DNA of 64,000 nucleotides, from the NCBI GenBank assembly GCA_018241445.1, contig JAFEDT010000016.1:111860-175859 (forward strand), read 5' to 3'. Below the pieces are notes generated by a model that saw nothing but the letters and a program-made list of their open reading frames with translations, was not told the DNA's origin and searched no databases. How positions within the stretch are numbered: the first letter of the stretch is position 1; the number at the start of each line of letters is the position of its first letter. Both the position numbers and the translations under genes were made by a program. Below, one piece after another: positions 1-8,707 of this stretch. Source of the stretch: Pseudomonadota bacterium. GTDB lineage: Bacteria > Pseudomonadota > Gammaproteobacteria > Steroidobacterales > Steroidobacteraceae.

Positions 1-954
1 GCGCAAGGCCTGCGCGCTGTCACCGCGGTCAACTACCGCGGCTTCGTGTTCGCGCGGCCCGCCCCGCAGGGCATCGGTTTCGAGGAATTCTTCGGTGAGT
101 CACTGTCCTCCATCGACAACATGGTGGAGCGCTCACCCGAGGGCCGGCTCGAGGTCGCCGGCGGCGTGCTGCGCTACCTGCACGACTGCAACTGGAAGCT
201 GTTCGTCGAGAACCTCAACGACGCCATGCACCCGATGGTGGCGCACGAGTCCTCGGCCGGCACCGCCAAGCGCCTGTGGGACGGGCAGCCCCCCGGAGCG
301 CCGGTGCCGATGGTGATCGAACAGTTCACGCCCTTCGTCAACGGCTACGACTTCATGGACCGCATGGGCCTGAAGATCTTTGACAACGGCCACAGCTACA
401 CCGGCGTCAACTTCTCGATCCACTCGAAGTACGCGCAGGTCGGCGAGTACGAAAAACGCATGGCGGCGGCCTACGGCGAGGAACGTGCACAGCGCATCCT
501 GGGCGAGGCGCGCCACAACACCGTCTACTACCCCAGCCTGACCATCAAGGGCGCCATCCAGGCCATCCGCGTGGTGCGCCCGCTGGCGGTCGACCGCACC
601 CTGATCGAGAGCTGGACCTTCCGCCTCGCCGGCGCGCCCGACGAGCTGCTGCAGCGCACTGCCACCTACACCCGGCTCATCAACTCGCCCACCTCGGTCG
701 TCGGCCACGACGATCTGCACTGCTACCGCGCCATCCAGGAGGGACTGGCGGCCGGCGGCAGTGAGTGGGTGAGCCTGCACCGCAACTACCACGGCGGCGA
801 GGGCGTCGGGCTCACCGGCATATACGGCGCCACCAACGAAGTCTCCATGCGCGGCCAGTTTCGCGCCTGGAGCCGCTTCATGGAGGCCCAGCCCGCACCG
901 CAGCCGGCGGAACCGCCGCCGCCAGCCCGGCCAGCGCCCACACCATCCCGATGA
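1..954 (+). CDS. Aromatic ring-hydroxylating dioxygenase alpha subunit (5' truncated by window edge)
   Basis: C-terminal catalytic part of a Rieske non-heme iron oxygenase large subunit. The frame is open from base 1, so the N-terminal Rieske [2Fe-2S] domain lies outside the window; about 317 residues are visible. The mononuclear iron motif D-x2-H-x4-H is present (Asp codon at 220, His codons at 229 and 244) within ENLNDAMHPMVAH. A later GHDDL segment (about 706-717) should supply the third, acidic ligand. These enzymes take electrons through the Rieske centre and insert both atoms of O2 into an aromatic ring. The C-terminus is Pro/Ala-rich. The stop overlaps the start of the beta subunit by 4 bp (ATGA), so the two are translationally coupled. 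The substrate cannot be read from the sequence. Confidence 0.93.
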   Translation, partial: AQGLRAVTAVNYRGFVFARPAPQGIGFEEFFGESLSSIDNMVERSPEGRLEVAGGVLRYLHDCNWKLFVENLNDAMHPMVAHESSAGTAKRLWDGQPPGAPVPMVIEQFTPFVNGYDFMDRMGLKIFDNGHSYTGVNFSIHSKYAQVGEYEKRMAAAYGEERAQRILGEARHNTVYYPSLTIKGAIQAIRVVRPLAVDRTLIESWTFRLAGAPDELLQRTATYTRLINSPTSVVGHDDLHCYRAIQEGLAAGGSEWVSLHRNYHGGEGVGLTGIYGATNEVSMRGQFRAWSRFMEAQPAPQPAEPPPPARPAPTPSR

Positions 955-1442
955 GCCACGCAGCCTTCCCCGACGCCGCGGCGCTGGCGCAGTTCGTTTG
1001 CCACGAGGCGCGGCTCATTGACGAGAAACGCTTCGACGAGTGGTACGAGCTGTTCAGCGACGATGGTTGCTACTGGATTCCACTCACGCGCGGCCAGCCG
1101 CCGCAGGAAACCTTCACCTCCATCTCCCGTGAAGACAAGCTGCTGCTGAAAGTGCGCATCGAGCGCCTGCGCCATCCGCACGCCTACTCGCAGCAGCAGC
1201 CGAGCTTCTGCCAGCACGTCCTGCAACAACCGTTGGTGGAGTCGATCGATGCGCAGCACAACCTGTGTGTGCTGCGCACACCGTACCTGTACGTCGAGAC
1301 CCAGCTCGACACCCAGATCGTGCTGTCCGGCGTCGCCTGGCACCATCTGCGCATGCAGGGCGACGCCCTGCGCATCGTGCTGAAAAAAGTGGAGCTGCTG
1401 AACTGCGACGCCGCACTGCCGGCCATCCAGCTCTTCCCCTGA
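951..1442 (+). CDS. Aromatic ring-hydroxylating dioxygenase beta subunit
   Basis: A 163-residue small subunit of the Rieske dioxygenase, with the NTF2/SnoaL-like fold expected for this family. The N-terminal segment (FVCHEARLIDEKRFDEWYELFSDD) and the WIPLTR region are typical of beta subunits. Its role is mainly structural in the alpha3-beta3 oxygenase. The ATG at 951 overlaps the alpha stop codon. An upstream extension of the frame to 765 runs inside the alpha gene and is not used. No ferredoxin or reductase gene follows, so the electron-transfer partners must be encoded elsewhere or upstream of the window. Confidence 0.92.
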   Translation: MSHAAFPDAAALAQFVCHEARLIDEKRFDEWYELFSDDGCYWIPLTRGQPPQETFTSISREDKLLLKVRIERLRHPHAYSQQQPSFCQHVLQQPLVESIDAQHNLCVLRTPYLYVETQLDTQIVLSGVAWHHLRMQGDALRIVLKKVELLNCDAALPAIQLFP

Positions 1443-1596
1443 CAACGGCGAGGTGCACCTGCCGAGCCTTGGGCCCAGCCAGTTTGCCAGGGTCGCGTGA
1501 GTCCGCCAGGACCGCGCATGCAGGGGTCCGGCGCAGTATCGTTATACTGGGCTTGCCTCCTGGCCCGTAGTGCCCTTCGCATCCCGGGGTGTTCTC

Positions 1597-2520
1597 ATGA
1601 GTCGACTGGCGATTCGTATCCCAGCCCTGACCGCCGTTGCCATCGCAGGACTCGCGCACGCCGCAGGGCCCGACTGGACTGCCGTGGATCAGGCCGTCGG
1701 CAGGAAAGGCGCCGACCAGCCCGGCGGCGTGCACAAGTATTCCTTCCCCCGATCGGACCTCAGGGTCACGGTCGACGGCGTCGCGATCAGGCCGGCGCTG
1801 GCGCTGGGCGGTTGGGTGGCGTTTGCCCCCGCCGGGTCCGGCGCGATGCTCATGGGCGATCTGGTCCTCACTGACCGGGAGTTGAGTCCCGTGATGGCGC
1901 GCCTGGTCGCAGACGGTGTGCAGATCACCGCTATCCACAATCACCTGATCCGCACCTCCATGCCGGTGTTCTACCTGCACGTCGGCGCACACGGTGACCC
2001 GGTAAAGCTTGCGCAGACGCTGCGCGCGGCACTCGCCCTGAGCGGCACGCCCCTGGCCCCAACACCGGCCACACCGACACCGGCCGCAGTCACACCAACA
2101 CCGGTCTCGCCACCCGCGGCGCTCGACCTGGATACCGCGGCCCTGGACAGGATCATGGGAGTACAGGGCAAGGCGAACGGCGGGGTGTACCAGTTCGGCA
2201 TCCTGCGCGTGGAGGCGATCTCCGAGGGCGGCATGGACATCCCGCCGTCCATGGGCACCGCGATATCCATGAACTTCCAGCCCACCGGTGGCGGCAGGGC
2301 CGCCATCAGCGGGGATTTCGTGCTCCTGGGGAGCGAAGTCAACCCGGTGTTGAAGACACTGCGGCAGCACGGCATCGAAGTCACGGCCCTGCACAGCCAC
2401 ATGATCGACGACTCGCCGCACCTGTTCTTCATGCACTTCTGGGCACATGACGATGCGCTGCGGCTCGCGCACGGCCTGCGCGCCGCTCTCGACCTGGCAA
2501 ACGTCAGACACGGATCGTGA
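1597..2520 (+). CDS. Secreted protein with two DUF1259 (LppY/LpqO) repeats
   Basis: 307 residues. The ATG at 1597 gives a clean signal peptide (MSRLAIRIPALTAVAIAGLAHA); an alternative GTG at 1570 would place nine extra residues in front. The mature part has two homologous halves joined by a Pro/Thr/Ala linker near residues 150-175. Each half has a core like 'hNhLIRTSMPVFYLHVGAHG' and 'HSHMIDDSPHLFFMHFWAHD', with repeated His residues as in DUF1259 (mycobacterial LppY/LpqO). The biochemical function is unknown. The stop codon abuts the start of the chromate transporter, so the genes are co-transcribed. A periplasmic role beside an anion exporter is inferred from position alone. Confidence 0.85.
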   Translation: MSRLAIRIPALTAVAIAGLAHAAGPDWTAVDQAVGRKGADQPGGVHKYSFPRSDLRVTVDGVAIRPALALGGWVAFAPAGSGAMLMGDLVLTDRELSPVMARLVADGVQITAIHNHLIRTSMPVFYLHVGAHGDPVKLAQTLRAALALSGTPLAPTPATPTPAAVTPTPVSPPAALDLDTAALDRIMGVQGKANGGVYQFGILRVEAISEGGMDIPPSMGTAISMNFQPTGGGRAAISGDFVLLGSEVNPVLKTLRQHGIEVTALHSHMIDDSPHLFFMHFWAHDDALRLAHGLRAALDLANVRHGS

Positions 2521-3804
2521 ATGGGGCCGATGCGCCCCGCCGACCCAGCGACCGCGCCGCGCGGGCGGGTGCGAGAACTGGTGCGCTACTTCCTGCGGCT
2601 GGGGCTGCTGGGATTCGGAGGTCCGGTCGCGCTCGTCGGGCAGATGGAGCGTGAGCTGGTCGCCGGGCGAGGCTGGCTCACCCGCGAGCAGATGCGTGAA
2701 GTCATCGCCGTCTGCCAGTCGCTGCCCGGTCCGCTCGCCATCCAGGTCGGCATCTTCATCTCCTACCTGCGCGGCGGGCAACGCGGCGCCTGGGCCGGCG
2801 GCTGGGCCTTCATTCTGCCCAACTTCATCATCGTCGCGGCCCTGGGCGCGCTCTACGTGCATTTCGGCGGACTGCAATTCATCACCGCGGTCTTCTACGG
2901 CGTCAGTCCCGCCGTCATCGCGCTCATCCTGCACTCCTGCTATCGCCTGGCAAAGCTCGGCATGGAAGACTGGCTGCAATGGACGCTCGCAGCCGCCTGT
3001 CTCGCCGTCACCGTCGTGCTGCAGGCGGAAGTGGCGCTGCTCTTCATCGGCGCCGGCATCGTCGGGATCCTGTACTACGGGACAGCGCTGCGGGGTCGCG
3101 GGGGCTCGGCGCATTCGGCGGCGATGCCGCTGCTCGCGGGTGCGTGGGGCGAACCAAACAACACCGCGACTCCCATCGCCGCGACTCCCACCGCCATCGC
3201 AATTCCAGTTGCCGGCGCAACTCCGATTGCCAGCGCTACTCCCATCGCCACCGGCACGACGCTCGCAAAGCTGCTGCTCTTTTTTCTCAAGGCGGGCGCG
3301 CTCACCTTCGGCAGCGGCCTGGTCATCGTGCCCTTTCTGCAGCAGGGCGTGGTGCGCGAATACGGCTGGCTCAACGAACATGACTTCCTGGTGGCCGTGG
3401 CGGTCGGGATGGTCAGCCCCGGGCCGGTGGTCATCACCGCCACCTTCGTCGGATACCTGGTGGCGGGACTGGCCGGTGCGGTTGCCGCAACCGTCGGCAT
3501 CTTCCTGCCCTCATTCCTCCTCGTCCTCATCGCCGCGCCAATCCTTGCCCGCCACCGCACCAATCCCAACGTGCAGGGCTTCATCAAGGGCGCCTATGCG
3601 GCCGCAATCGGCACGATTCTGGGGGCCTGCATCCTCCTGGGGCGCATCGCCATCGGTGATTGGTTCACCGTGATCGTCGGCAGCGTGGCGCTGGCGGTAC
3701 TGTTCCGCTGGAAGGTGAGCAACCCGCTGCTGATGGCGGTAACAGCCGTGGCCGGCCTCATCGCCTTCCCTCTGCTGCATCCCGCGTGGGTGATGGTGAA
3801 ATGA
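2521..3804 (+). CDS. chrA: Chromate transporter, CHR family (ChrA-like)
   Basis: 427 residues, the usual length for a two-domain ChrA. The N-terminal half has the family signature FLRLGLLGFGGPVALVGQM followed by the SLPGPLAIQ stretch; the second half repeats it (FFLKAGALTFGSGLVIVPFL ... VGMVSPGPVVI). Multiple hydrophobic segments indicate an inner-membrane transporter that exports chromate or a similar oxyanion. The two domains are joined by an unusual repetitive linker (about residues 210-250) rich in ATPIA-like units. It starts directly after the DUF1259 stop and its own stop overlaps the next gene by 4 bp. The substrate is assigned by family; oxyanions other than chromate are possible. Confidence 0.88.
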   Translation: MGPMRPADPATAPRGRVRELVRYFLRLGLLGFGGPVALVGQMERELVAGRGWLTREQMREVIAVCQSLPGPLAIQVGIFISYLRGGQRGAWAGGWAFILPNFIIVAALGALYVHFGGLQFITAVFYGVSPAVIALILHSCYRLAKLGMEDWLQWTLAAACLAVTVVLQAEVALLFIGAGIVGILYYGTALRGRGGSAHSAAMPLLAGAWGEPNNTATPIAATPTAIAIPVAGATPIASATPIATGTTLAKLLLFFLKAGALTFGSGLVIVPFLQQGVVREYGWLNEHDFLVAVAVGMVSPGPVVITATFVGYLVAGLAGAVAATVGIFLPSFLLVLIAAPILARHRTNPNVQGFIKGAYAAAIGTILGACILLGRIAIGDWFTVIVGSVALAVLFRWKVSNPLLMAVTAVAGLIAFPLLHPAWVMVK

Positions 3805-4817
3805 TGGACTGCCGCTTGTTGCTCGCGCTGTGCATGCTGGCCGCAGCCCGGGCGGCCATTGCTGCACTAGTCACCGCCGCTACGCCGGCTCCCGCTGCAG
3901 CACCCCTGGAACTGGAGGCGCGGATACCCCTGGGCGATGTGCACGGCCGCATCGACCACATGGCGATGGACGTGGCGCGCCAGCGACTCTTCGTCGCGGA
4001 ACTCGGCAACGATACCGTCGGGGTCGTCGACCTGGCGCAGCGCAGGACGCTGCGAACCATCGGCGGGCTCAGGGAGCCGCAGGGCATCGGCTACGCGGCC
4101 TCGACCGACACCCTGTACGTCGCCAACGCCGGGGACGGCACGGTCCGGCTGTACCAGGGCGCCGATCTCAAGCCGGCGGGCCAGATCGCCCTCGGCGATG
4201 ACGCCGACAATGTCCGCGTCGATGACCCAGCTCACCGGCTCTACGTGGGCTATGGCAGCGGCGCGATCGCCGTCATCGACACCGCGAGCAGGCAAAGTAT
4301 CGCCGAAGTTCCACTCAGGGCGCATCCCGAGAGCTTCCAACTCGAACCCGACAGCGGGCGTCTCTACATCAACATCCCGGATGCGCGCCAGATTGCCGTT
4401 GTTGACCGCGGCGAGGGCAAGCTGCTCACAACCTGGCCGACGGCTGCTCTGCGCGCCAACTTCCCGATGGCGCTGGATCCCGTGCACCGCCAGGTCATTG
4501 TGATTTTCCGGCATCCCGCGACAGTCGGGGTATTCGATGCCAGGACCGGCAGGCTGCTGTCCTCAGCGGCGGCCTGCGGGGACGCGGATGACGCGTTTCT
4601 GGATGCCCGGCGTGACCGCCTCTATGTCAGCTGCGGCGAGGGGCTCATCGAGGTGTTCGCCCATCGGGGGGAGAAATTCGAAAGTATCGCGCGCATCACC
4701 ACCTCGCCGGGCACCAGGACGTCCTTGTTCGCAGCATCGGCCGACCGGCTGTTCCTGGCAGTGCGCGCAGGCGGGGCAGGCGAGGCCGCCATCTGGGTGT
4801 ATCGCCCGTCTCCCTGA
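3801..4817 (+). CDS. Secreted YncE-like beta-propeller protein
   Basis: 338 residues. The start is the ATG at 3801, overlapping the chrA stop (ATGA); a second ATG follows at 3804. A hydrophobic signal sequence is followed by an Ala/Pro-rich spacer. The body contains repeated blade-like units such as RLFVAELGNDTVGVVD, TLYVANAGDGTVRLY, RLYVGYGSGAIAVID, RLYINIPDARQIAVVD and RLYVSCGEGLIEVF. This is the pattern of YVTN/NHL-type propellers, which usually bind ligands or partner proteins in the periplasm. It is the third gene of the DUF1259-chrA operon. The ligand is unknown. Confidence 0.82.
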   Translation: MMDCRLLLALCMLAAARAAIAALVTAATPAPAAAPLELEARIPLGDVHGRIDHMAMDVARQRLFVAELGNDTVGVVDLAQRRTLRTIGGLREPQGIGYAASTDTLYVANAGDGTVRLYQGADLKPAGQIALGDDADNVRVDDPAHRLYVGYGSGAIAVIDTASRQSIAEVPLRAHPESFQLEPDSGRLYINIPDARQIAVVDRGEGKLLTTWPTAALRANFPMALDPVHRQVIVIFRHPATVGVFDARTGRLLSSAAACGDADDAFLDARRDRLYVSCGEGLIEVFAHRGEKFESIARITTSPGTRTSLFAASADRLFLAVRAGGAGEAAIWVYRPSP

Positions 4818-4955
4818 ATCCGGCACAGGACCGACCGCAGTAACTCCCGGCTGCGCTCAACCGCCCGAATCCGTCACTGCGTGCCGCCCGATCCCGCGGC
4901 GCCGGAATGTCCATATGAAAACCCGGCATGAGAGCCGGCCTCCAGCCGTGCGTTT

Positions 4956-4984
4956 TTGGGGCAGAATACGGCTGTCGTTATAAT
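4956..4984 (+). promoter_or_regulatory. Sigma-70 promoter ahead of the TonB receptor
   Basis: A perfect TATAAT sits at 4979-4984, with TTGGGG (a partial -35 match) at 4956-4961 and a 17-bp spacer. It lies 34 bp upstream of the chosen start of the TonB-dependent receptor, in an otherwise gene-free 200-bp interval. A T-run directly overlaps the -35 region. Confidence 0.6.
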
Positions 4985-5017
4985 CTTCGTATGACTGTCA
5001 GGCAGGGTGGAACCATC

Positions 5018-7336
5018 ATGATTCTCTCTCCCAGGCCCTCATTCCTCATCGCCGCGGCGCTCGCCCTGTGCCTCGCCCCGGCCGTGCAGGCCGCCAGCGA
5101 CGAAAGCTCCGGCCAGCTGCAGGAGATCATCGTCACCGCGCAGAAGCGCGAGCAGAGCGCCCAGGACGTCGGCATCTCCCTGTCCGCGCTCTCCGGCAGC
5201 GAGCTGCGCCAGCTCGGCGCTTCCGCCGCCACCGACATCACCCGCACCATGCCGGCGGTCGTCCTGACTCAGCCCAACGGTCCCTCGTCCTTCAGCCTCT
5301 CCATCCGCGGCGTGACGCAGAACGACTTCGCCGACCACCAGGAGAGCCCGGCGGCGGTGTACGTCGATGACGTCTACGTCAGCCAGATGGCGGGCCTGGC
5401 CTTCCAGATGTTCGACATCGACCGCGTCGAGGTGCTGCGCGGACCCCAGGGCACCCTGTTCGGCCGCAACGCCACCGGCGGCCTGGCGCAGTTCGTGTCG
5501 CGCCGGCCGACCGAAGACCTCAACGGCTATGCCGACGTGACCTTCGGCGAACATAACCTGACGCGCATCGAGGGCGCAGTGGGCGGGGGCCTGTTCGACG
5601 GCGTCAGCGGCCGCATCGCCTTCGAGAGCAACCACTACGATCCCCTGGTGAAGAACCTCACTGGCGGGCCGGGGCTGGAGAACGGCAACGACTGGGCGCT
5701 GCGCGGCCAGTTGCTGTTCAAGTTCAACAGCTCGGCCAGGCTGCTGCTGATCGGGCGCGCCGGACAGGAGGATGTGCGTGCGGGCGCCTGGGAGAGCACG
5801 GTGTCGCGGCCCGACCCCAACGTGCCCGGTTCCTCCATCTTCCTGCCGGTCAACGAGAACTTCTGGAATACCTGCCCCGGGTGCGACGCGCTCGGCTATC
5901 GCTCCTCGGGTCCGTTCGCGGTCAAGGACAACTTCAGCGGCTTCGCACGCCTGCGCACCCGCGGGCTCACCGGCGAGTACACCCAGGACCTGGGTTTCGC
6001 GCAGCTCACCGCCATCGCCGACTACCAGAAGCTGACCAAGAACTACGCCGAGGATTCCGACACCGACCCGGTGCTGTACTTCCAGTTCTTCAACGGCAGC
6101 AACGTCAGCCAGAGCTCCGGTGAGGTGCGCCTGAACGGCGACCACGGCGGCCTGCACTGGGTCGGCGGCCTGTATGCCCTGCGCATAGACGGCGACTATT
6201 ACGAAGGCTGGAACGGGCCGTTTTTCTGGTCGAGCACCGCGTATCCCGGCGGCTGGCCCTTCGGCAACGGCCCGGCGGCGGACGGCAGCTACCCGCAGAC
6301 TCAGGAACCCTACAGCCTGCTGACCAGATCGGGCGCCGCCTTCGCGCAGGTGGAGGACCGGCTGACCGACCTGATCGGCGTCACGCTCGGCGCGCGCTAC
6401 ACCATCGACAAGAAGGACTACACCTACCAGTGGTACCCGCAGATCGTCACCCCGCAGGACCCGGCGCAGTCGGCGATCCCGCAGCAGCCGGTGCCCGGAA
6501 CCACGCCGTTCACTTCCTACACCGGCAGCATTGATAACCACCTGTGGAGCGGCAAGGCGCAGCTCGACTTCCACCTCAGCCGCGACCTGCTCGCCTATGT
6601 CAGCTACAACCGCGGGGTGAAGGGCGGCGGCTTCAACGCGCCGCTGTTCCCCACCACGGTGCCGGACGTCGCCGCGCTGCGCATCAAGCCCGAGGTGCTC
6701 ACCTCCTACGAGGGCGGTTTCAAGTCGATGTTCTGGGAGCGGCGCGCGCGCCTCAACGGCGCCGTCTACTACTACGACTACCATGACTACCAGGCCCTCA
6801 CCTTCGCCCCCATCGCCGGCGCCGCCTCACCGACGCAGCTGATACGCAATGCCAACGCCCGCAACGTCGGTGGCGAGCTGGAATTCGAGGTCACGCCGAT
6901 CGAGGCCCTGCGCCTCGGCGTGGGCATCGCCTACGTCGACGCCGTCGTCCGCAACATCGATGCGCGCGGCATCGGCGTTCCGGGCGACTTCACCCCGGGC
7001 AACGCGCCGCGCTGGAGCGGCAACGCCATGGCCCGCTACACCTGGCCGCTCGGCACCGGCCACCTGGCCGCGCAGATCGACGGCAACTACCTGTCGAAGT
7101 TCTGGTTCAACATTGCCGACACGCCAACGGTGGAGCAGGGCGGCTACGGCCTCGGCAACCTGCGGCTGATCTACACCAGCGCCGGCGACAAGTTCGAGAT
7201 CGGCGCCTCGCTGGAGAACGTCGCCGACAAGCACTACGCCGTCATGGCCTTCGACAACACCGGCGTCAACGGCGTCATCCAGACTTACCCGGGCAACCCG
7301 CGCTGGACCAAGGTGCACATCGCCTATCACTTCTAG
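5018..7336 (+). CDS. TonB-dependent receptor
   Basis: 772 residues from the ATG at 5018, which is preceded by AGGGTGG at a suitable distance; the ATG at 4991 is in frame but lacks this. The signal peptide ends near VQAAS. A TonB box region (LQEIIVTAQKREQ), a plug domain with GTLFGRNATGG, and a long beta-barrel ending in an aromatic C-terminal residue (HIAYHF) follow. It is an outer-membrane active importer energised by TonB-ExbBD. The type resembles receptors common in sphingomonads and steroid- or aromatic-degrading gammaproteobacteria. Its position between a dioxygenase and an exported cyclase suggests uptake of an organic compound rather than a siderophore, which is inference. Confidence 0.93.
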   Translation: MILSPRPSFLIAAALALCLAPAVQAASDESSGQLQEIIVTAQKREQSAQDVGISLSALSGSELRQLGASAATDITRTMPAVVLTQPNGPSSFSLSIRGVTQNDFADHQESPAAVYVDDVYVSQMAGLAFQMFDIDRVEVLRGPQGTLFGRNATGGLAQFVSRRPTEDLNGYADVTFGEHNLTRIEGAVGGGLFDGVSGRIAFESNHYDPLVKNLTGGPGLENGNDWALRGQLLFKFNSSARLLLIGRAGQEDVRAGAWESTVSRPDPNVPGSSIFLPVNENFWNTCPGCDALGYRSSGPFAVKDNFSGFARLRTRGLTGEYTQDLGFAQLTAIADYQKLTKNYAEDSDTDPVLYFQFFNGSNVSQSSGEVRLNGDHGGLHWVGGLYALRIDGDYYEGWNGPFFWSSTAYPGGWPFGNGPAADGSYPQTQEPYSLLTRSGAAFAQVEDRLTDLIGVTLGARYTIDKKDYTYQWYPQIVTPQDPAQSAIPQQPVPGTTPFTSYTGSIDNHLWSGKAQLDFHLSRDLLAYVSYNRGVKGGGFNAPLFPTTVPDVAALRIKPEVLTSYEGGFKSMFWERRARLNGAVYYYDYHDYQALTFAPIAGAASPTQLIRNANARNVGGELEFEVTPIEALRLGVGIAYVDAVVRNIDARGIGVPGDFTPGNAPRWSGNAMARYTWPLGTGHLAAQIDGNYLSKFWFNIADTPTVEQGGYGLGNLRLIYTSAGDKFEIGASLENVADKHYAVMAFDNTGVNGVIQTYPGNPRWTKVHIAYHF

Positions 7337-7354
7337 CCCGCGCAGGCTCGCGGG
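7337..7354. terminator. GC-rich stem-loop after the TonB receptor
   Basis: Perfect 6-bp inverted repeat CCCGCG/CGCGGG with a 6-nt loop, starting immediately after the stop codon at 7336. There is no T-run behind it, so it may be an attenuating or mRNA-stabilising hairpin instead of a true terminator. Confidence 0.35.
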
Positions 7355-7410
7355 TGTCCGATCGCCCGCACGCCGTATCGTGAATCTTCCGGACCAGGAG
7401 GGACTTGATC

Positions 7411-8295
7411 ATGCGACCTGCTTCGACCGCGCTGACGGCCGCCGCCGTCACGACCGTCCTCGCGCTCCTGCCGGGCGCGGCCGGCGCACGCCCCGCCCCA
7501 TCAGCCGCCGCACCGCCCGCTGTCGCCACGCGTGCTGCCGCACCGCTTGCCGCCCCGTCCGCCCTGACGCTGACGCAGATCTACCACGCCCTGGAGCAGC
7601 ACCGCTTCGTGGACCTGACCCATCCCTTCGGCCCGGGTATTCCACACTGGAAGGGCTTCGGCGACATGAAGGTGCGCACGCTCTACACCATCGACAAGGC
7701 CGGATTCCATGTCGATGAGCTGTGTCACGTCGGGCAGTGGGGCACCCACGTCGATCCGCCGGCGCACTTCCACGACGGCCTGCTGACCGTCGACCGCATC
7801 GATCCCAGGGACATGATCCTGCCGCTGGTGGTGCTGGACGTGCACGCCCGGGTCGCCGCCAATCCCGACTACGTCGTCACGCTGGGCGACGTGCAGGCCT
7901 GGGAGCAGCGCCACGGCCGCATCCCGGCGCATTCCTTCGTTGCCCTGCGCACCGACTGGTCCAAGCGCTGGCCCAATGACGCCGCCATGCAGAACGTGGA
8001 CAAGAAGGGCATCGCGCACTATCCGGGCTGGAGCAAGGATGTCCTGAAGCTGCTGTACGACCAGCGCCACATCGCCGCCTCGGGCCACGAGACCACCGAC
8101 ACCGATCCGGGTCTTGCGACCAGCCACGACGACTACTCGCTGGAGTCCTGGGTGCTGGGGCAGAACAAGTACCAGATTGAGCTCATGGCCAACCTCGACC
8201 AGGTGCCCGAGGCGGGCGCACTGGTATTCGTTTCCTTCCCCAAGCTGGAGAAAGGCACCGGGTTCCCGGCGCGCGTGATCGCGGTGCTGCCGTGA
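7411..8295 (+). CDS. Exported cyclase-family (kynurenine formamidase-like) hydrolase
   Basis: 294 residues. The start is chosen at the ATG at 7411 because AGGAGGGA lies 7 bp upstream; a TTG two codons earlier is less likely. A signal peptide and an Ala/Pro-rich spacer precede the PF04199-type domain. The metal-binding signature is clear: FVDLTHPFGPG near the domain start and QWGTHVDPPAHF, the H-x-D-x-P-x-H type motif. Such enzymes hydrolyse amides, lactones or related carbonyls using Zn or Mn; examples are kynurenine formamidase and isatin hydrolase. The last base-pairs overlap the next gene (GTGA). The substrate is unknown. Confidence 0.86.
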   Translation: MRPASTALTAAAVTTVLALLPGAAGARPAPSAAAPPAVATRAAAPLAAPSALTLTQIYHALEQHRFVDLTHPFGPGIPHWKGFGDMKVRTLYTIDKAGFHVDELCHVGQWGTHVDPPAHFHDGLLTVDRIDPRDMILPLVVLDVHARVAANPDYVVTLGDVQAWEQRHGRIPAHSFVALRTDWSKRWPNDAAMQNVDKKGIAHYPGWSKDVLKLLYDQRHIAASGHETTDTDPGLATSHDDYSLESWVLGQNKYQIELMANLDQVPEAGALVFVSFPKLEKGTGFPARVIAVLP

Positions 8296-8681
8296 GCCTG
8301 GCGCCGATCGAATACGCCGCGGCCTCGCCGCGCGTACGCGCCGTGTACGACGACATCATGGCCACCCGCAAGGTCGACTGGGTCAACAACTTCTGGAAGG
8401 TGCTGGCGCACGACCCACCCACCCTGGAGCGGCTGTGGGCCAACCTGCGGCAGGTGATGGGTCCCGGCGCCCTCGATCCGCTGACCAAGGAGCTGGTCTA
8501 CATTGCCGTCAGTGTCACCAACAATTGCCGCTACTGCATCGCCTCCCACGGCGCCAGTGCGCGCGCCAAGGGCATGACGGAGGCACAGTTCGCCGAGCTG
8601 CTCGCCGTCACCGGCCTGGCCAACGAAACCAACCGCCTGGCCGTGGGCTACGACGTTCCCGTGGACGAGCGCTTCCGCTGA
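8292..8681 (+). CDS. Carboxymuconolactone decarboxylase / AhpD-like protein
   Basis: 129 residues from a GTG at 8292 that overlaps the cyclase stop by 4 bp. The all-helical CMD/AhpD family is recognised by LDPLTKELVYIAVSVTNNCRYCIASHGASARAKGM-like content: a C-x2-C pair (CRYC) followed by x3-H. AhpD-type members reduce peroxiredoxin adaptors through this pair; others are decarboxylases in beta-ketoadipate catabolism. The C-x2-C motif supports a redox-active member. Coupling to the cyclase suggests a shared catabolic or detoxification job. Confidence 0.85.
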   Translation: MSLAPIEYAAASPRVRAVYDDIMATRKVDWVNNFWKVLAHDPPTLERLWANLRQVMGPGALDPLTKELVYIAVSVTNNCRYCIASHGASARAKGMTEAQFAELLAVTGLANETNRLAVGYDVPVDERFR

Positions 8682-8707
8682 TTCCAGGCCTCCGGCCGCG
8701 GCGCCGG

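Noticed and set aside
1114..3381. A 755-codon minus-strand open frame across the dioxygenase beta subunit, DUF1259 and chrA
   Set aside because: It crosses three well supported genes and an intergenic region, and the translation is low-complexity and charged, without recognisable motifs.
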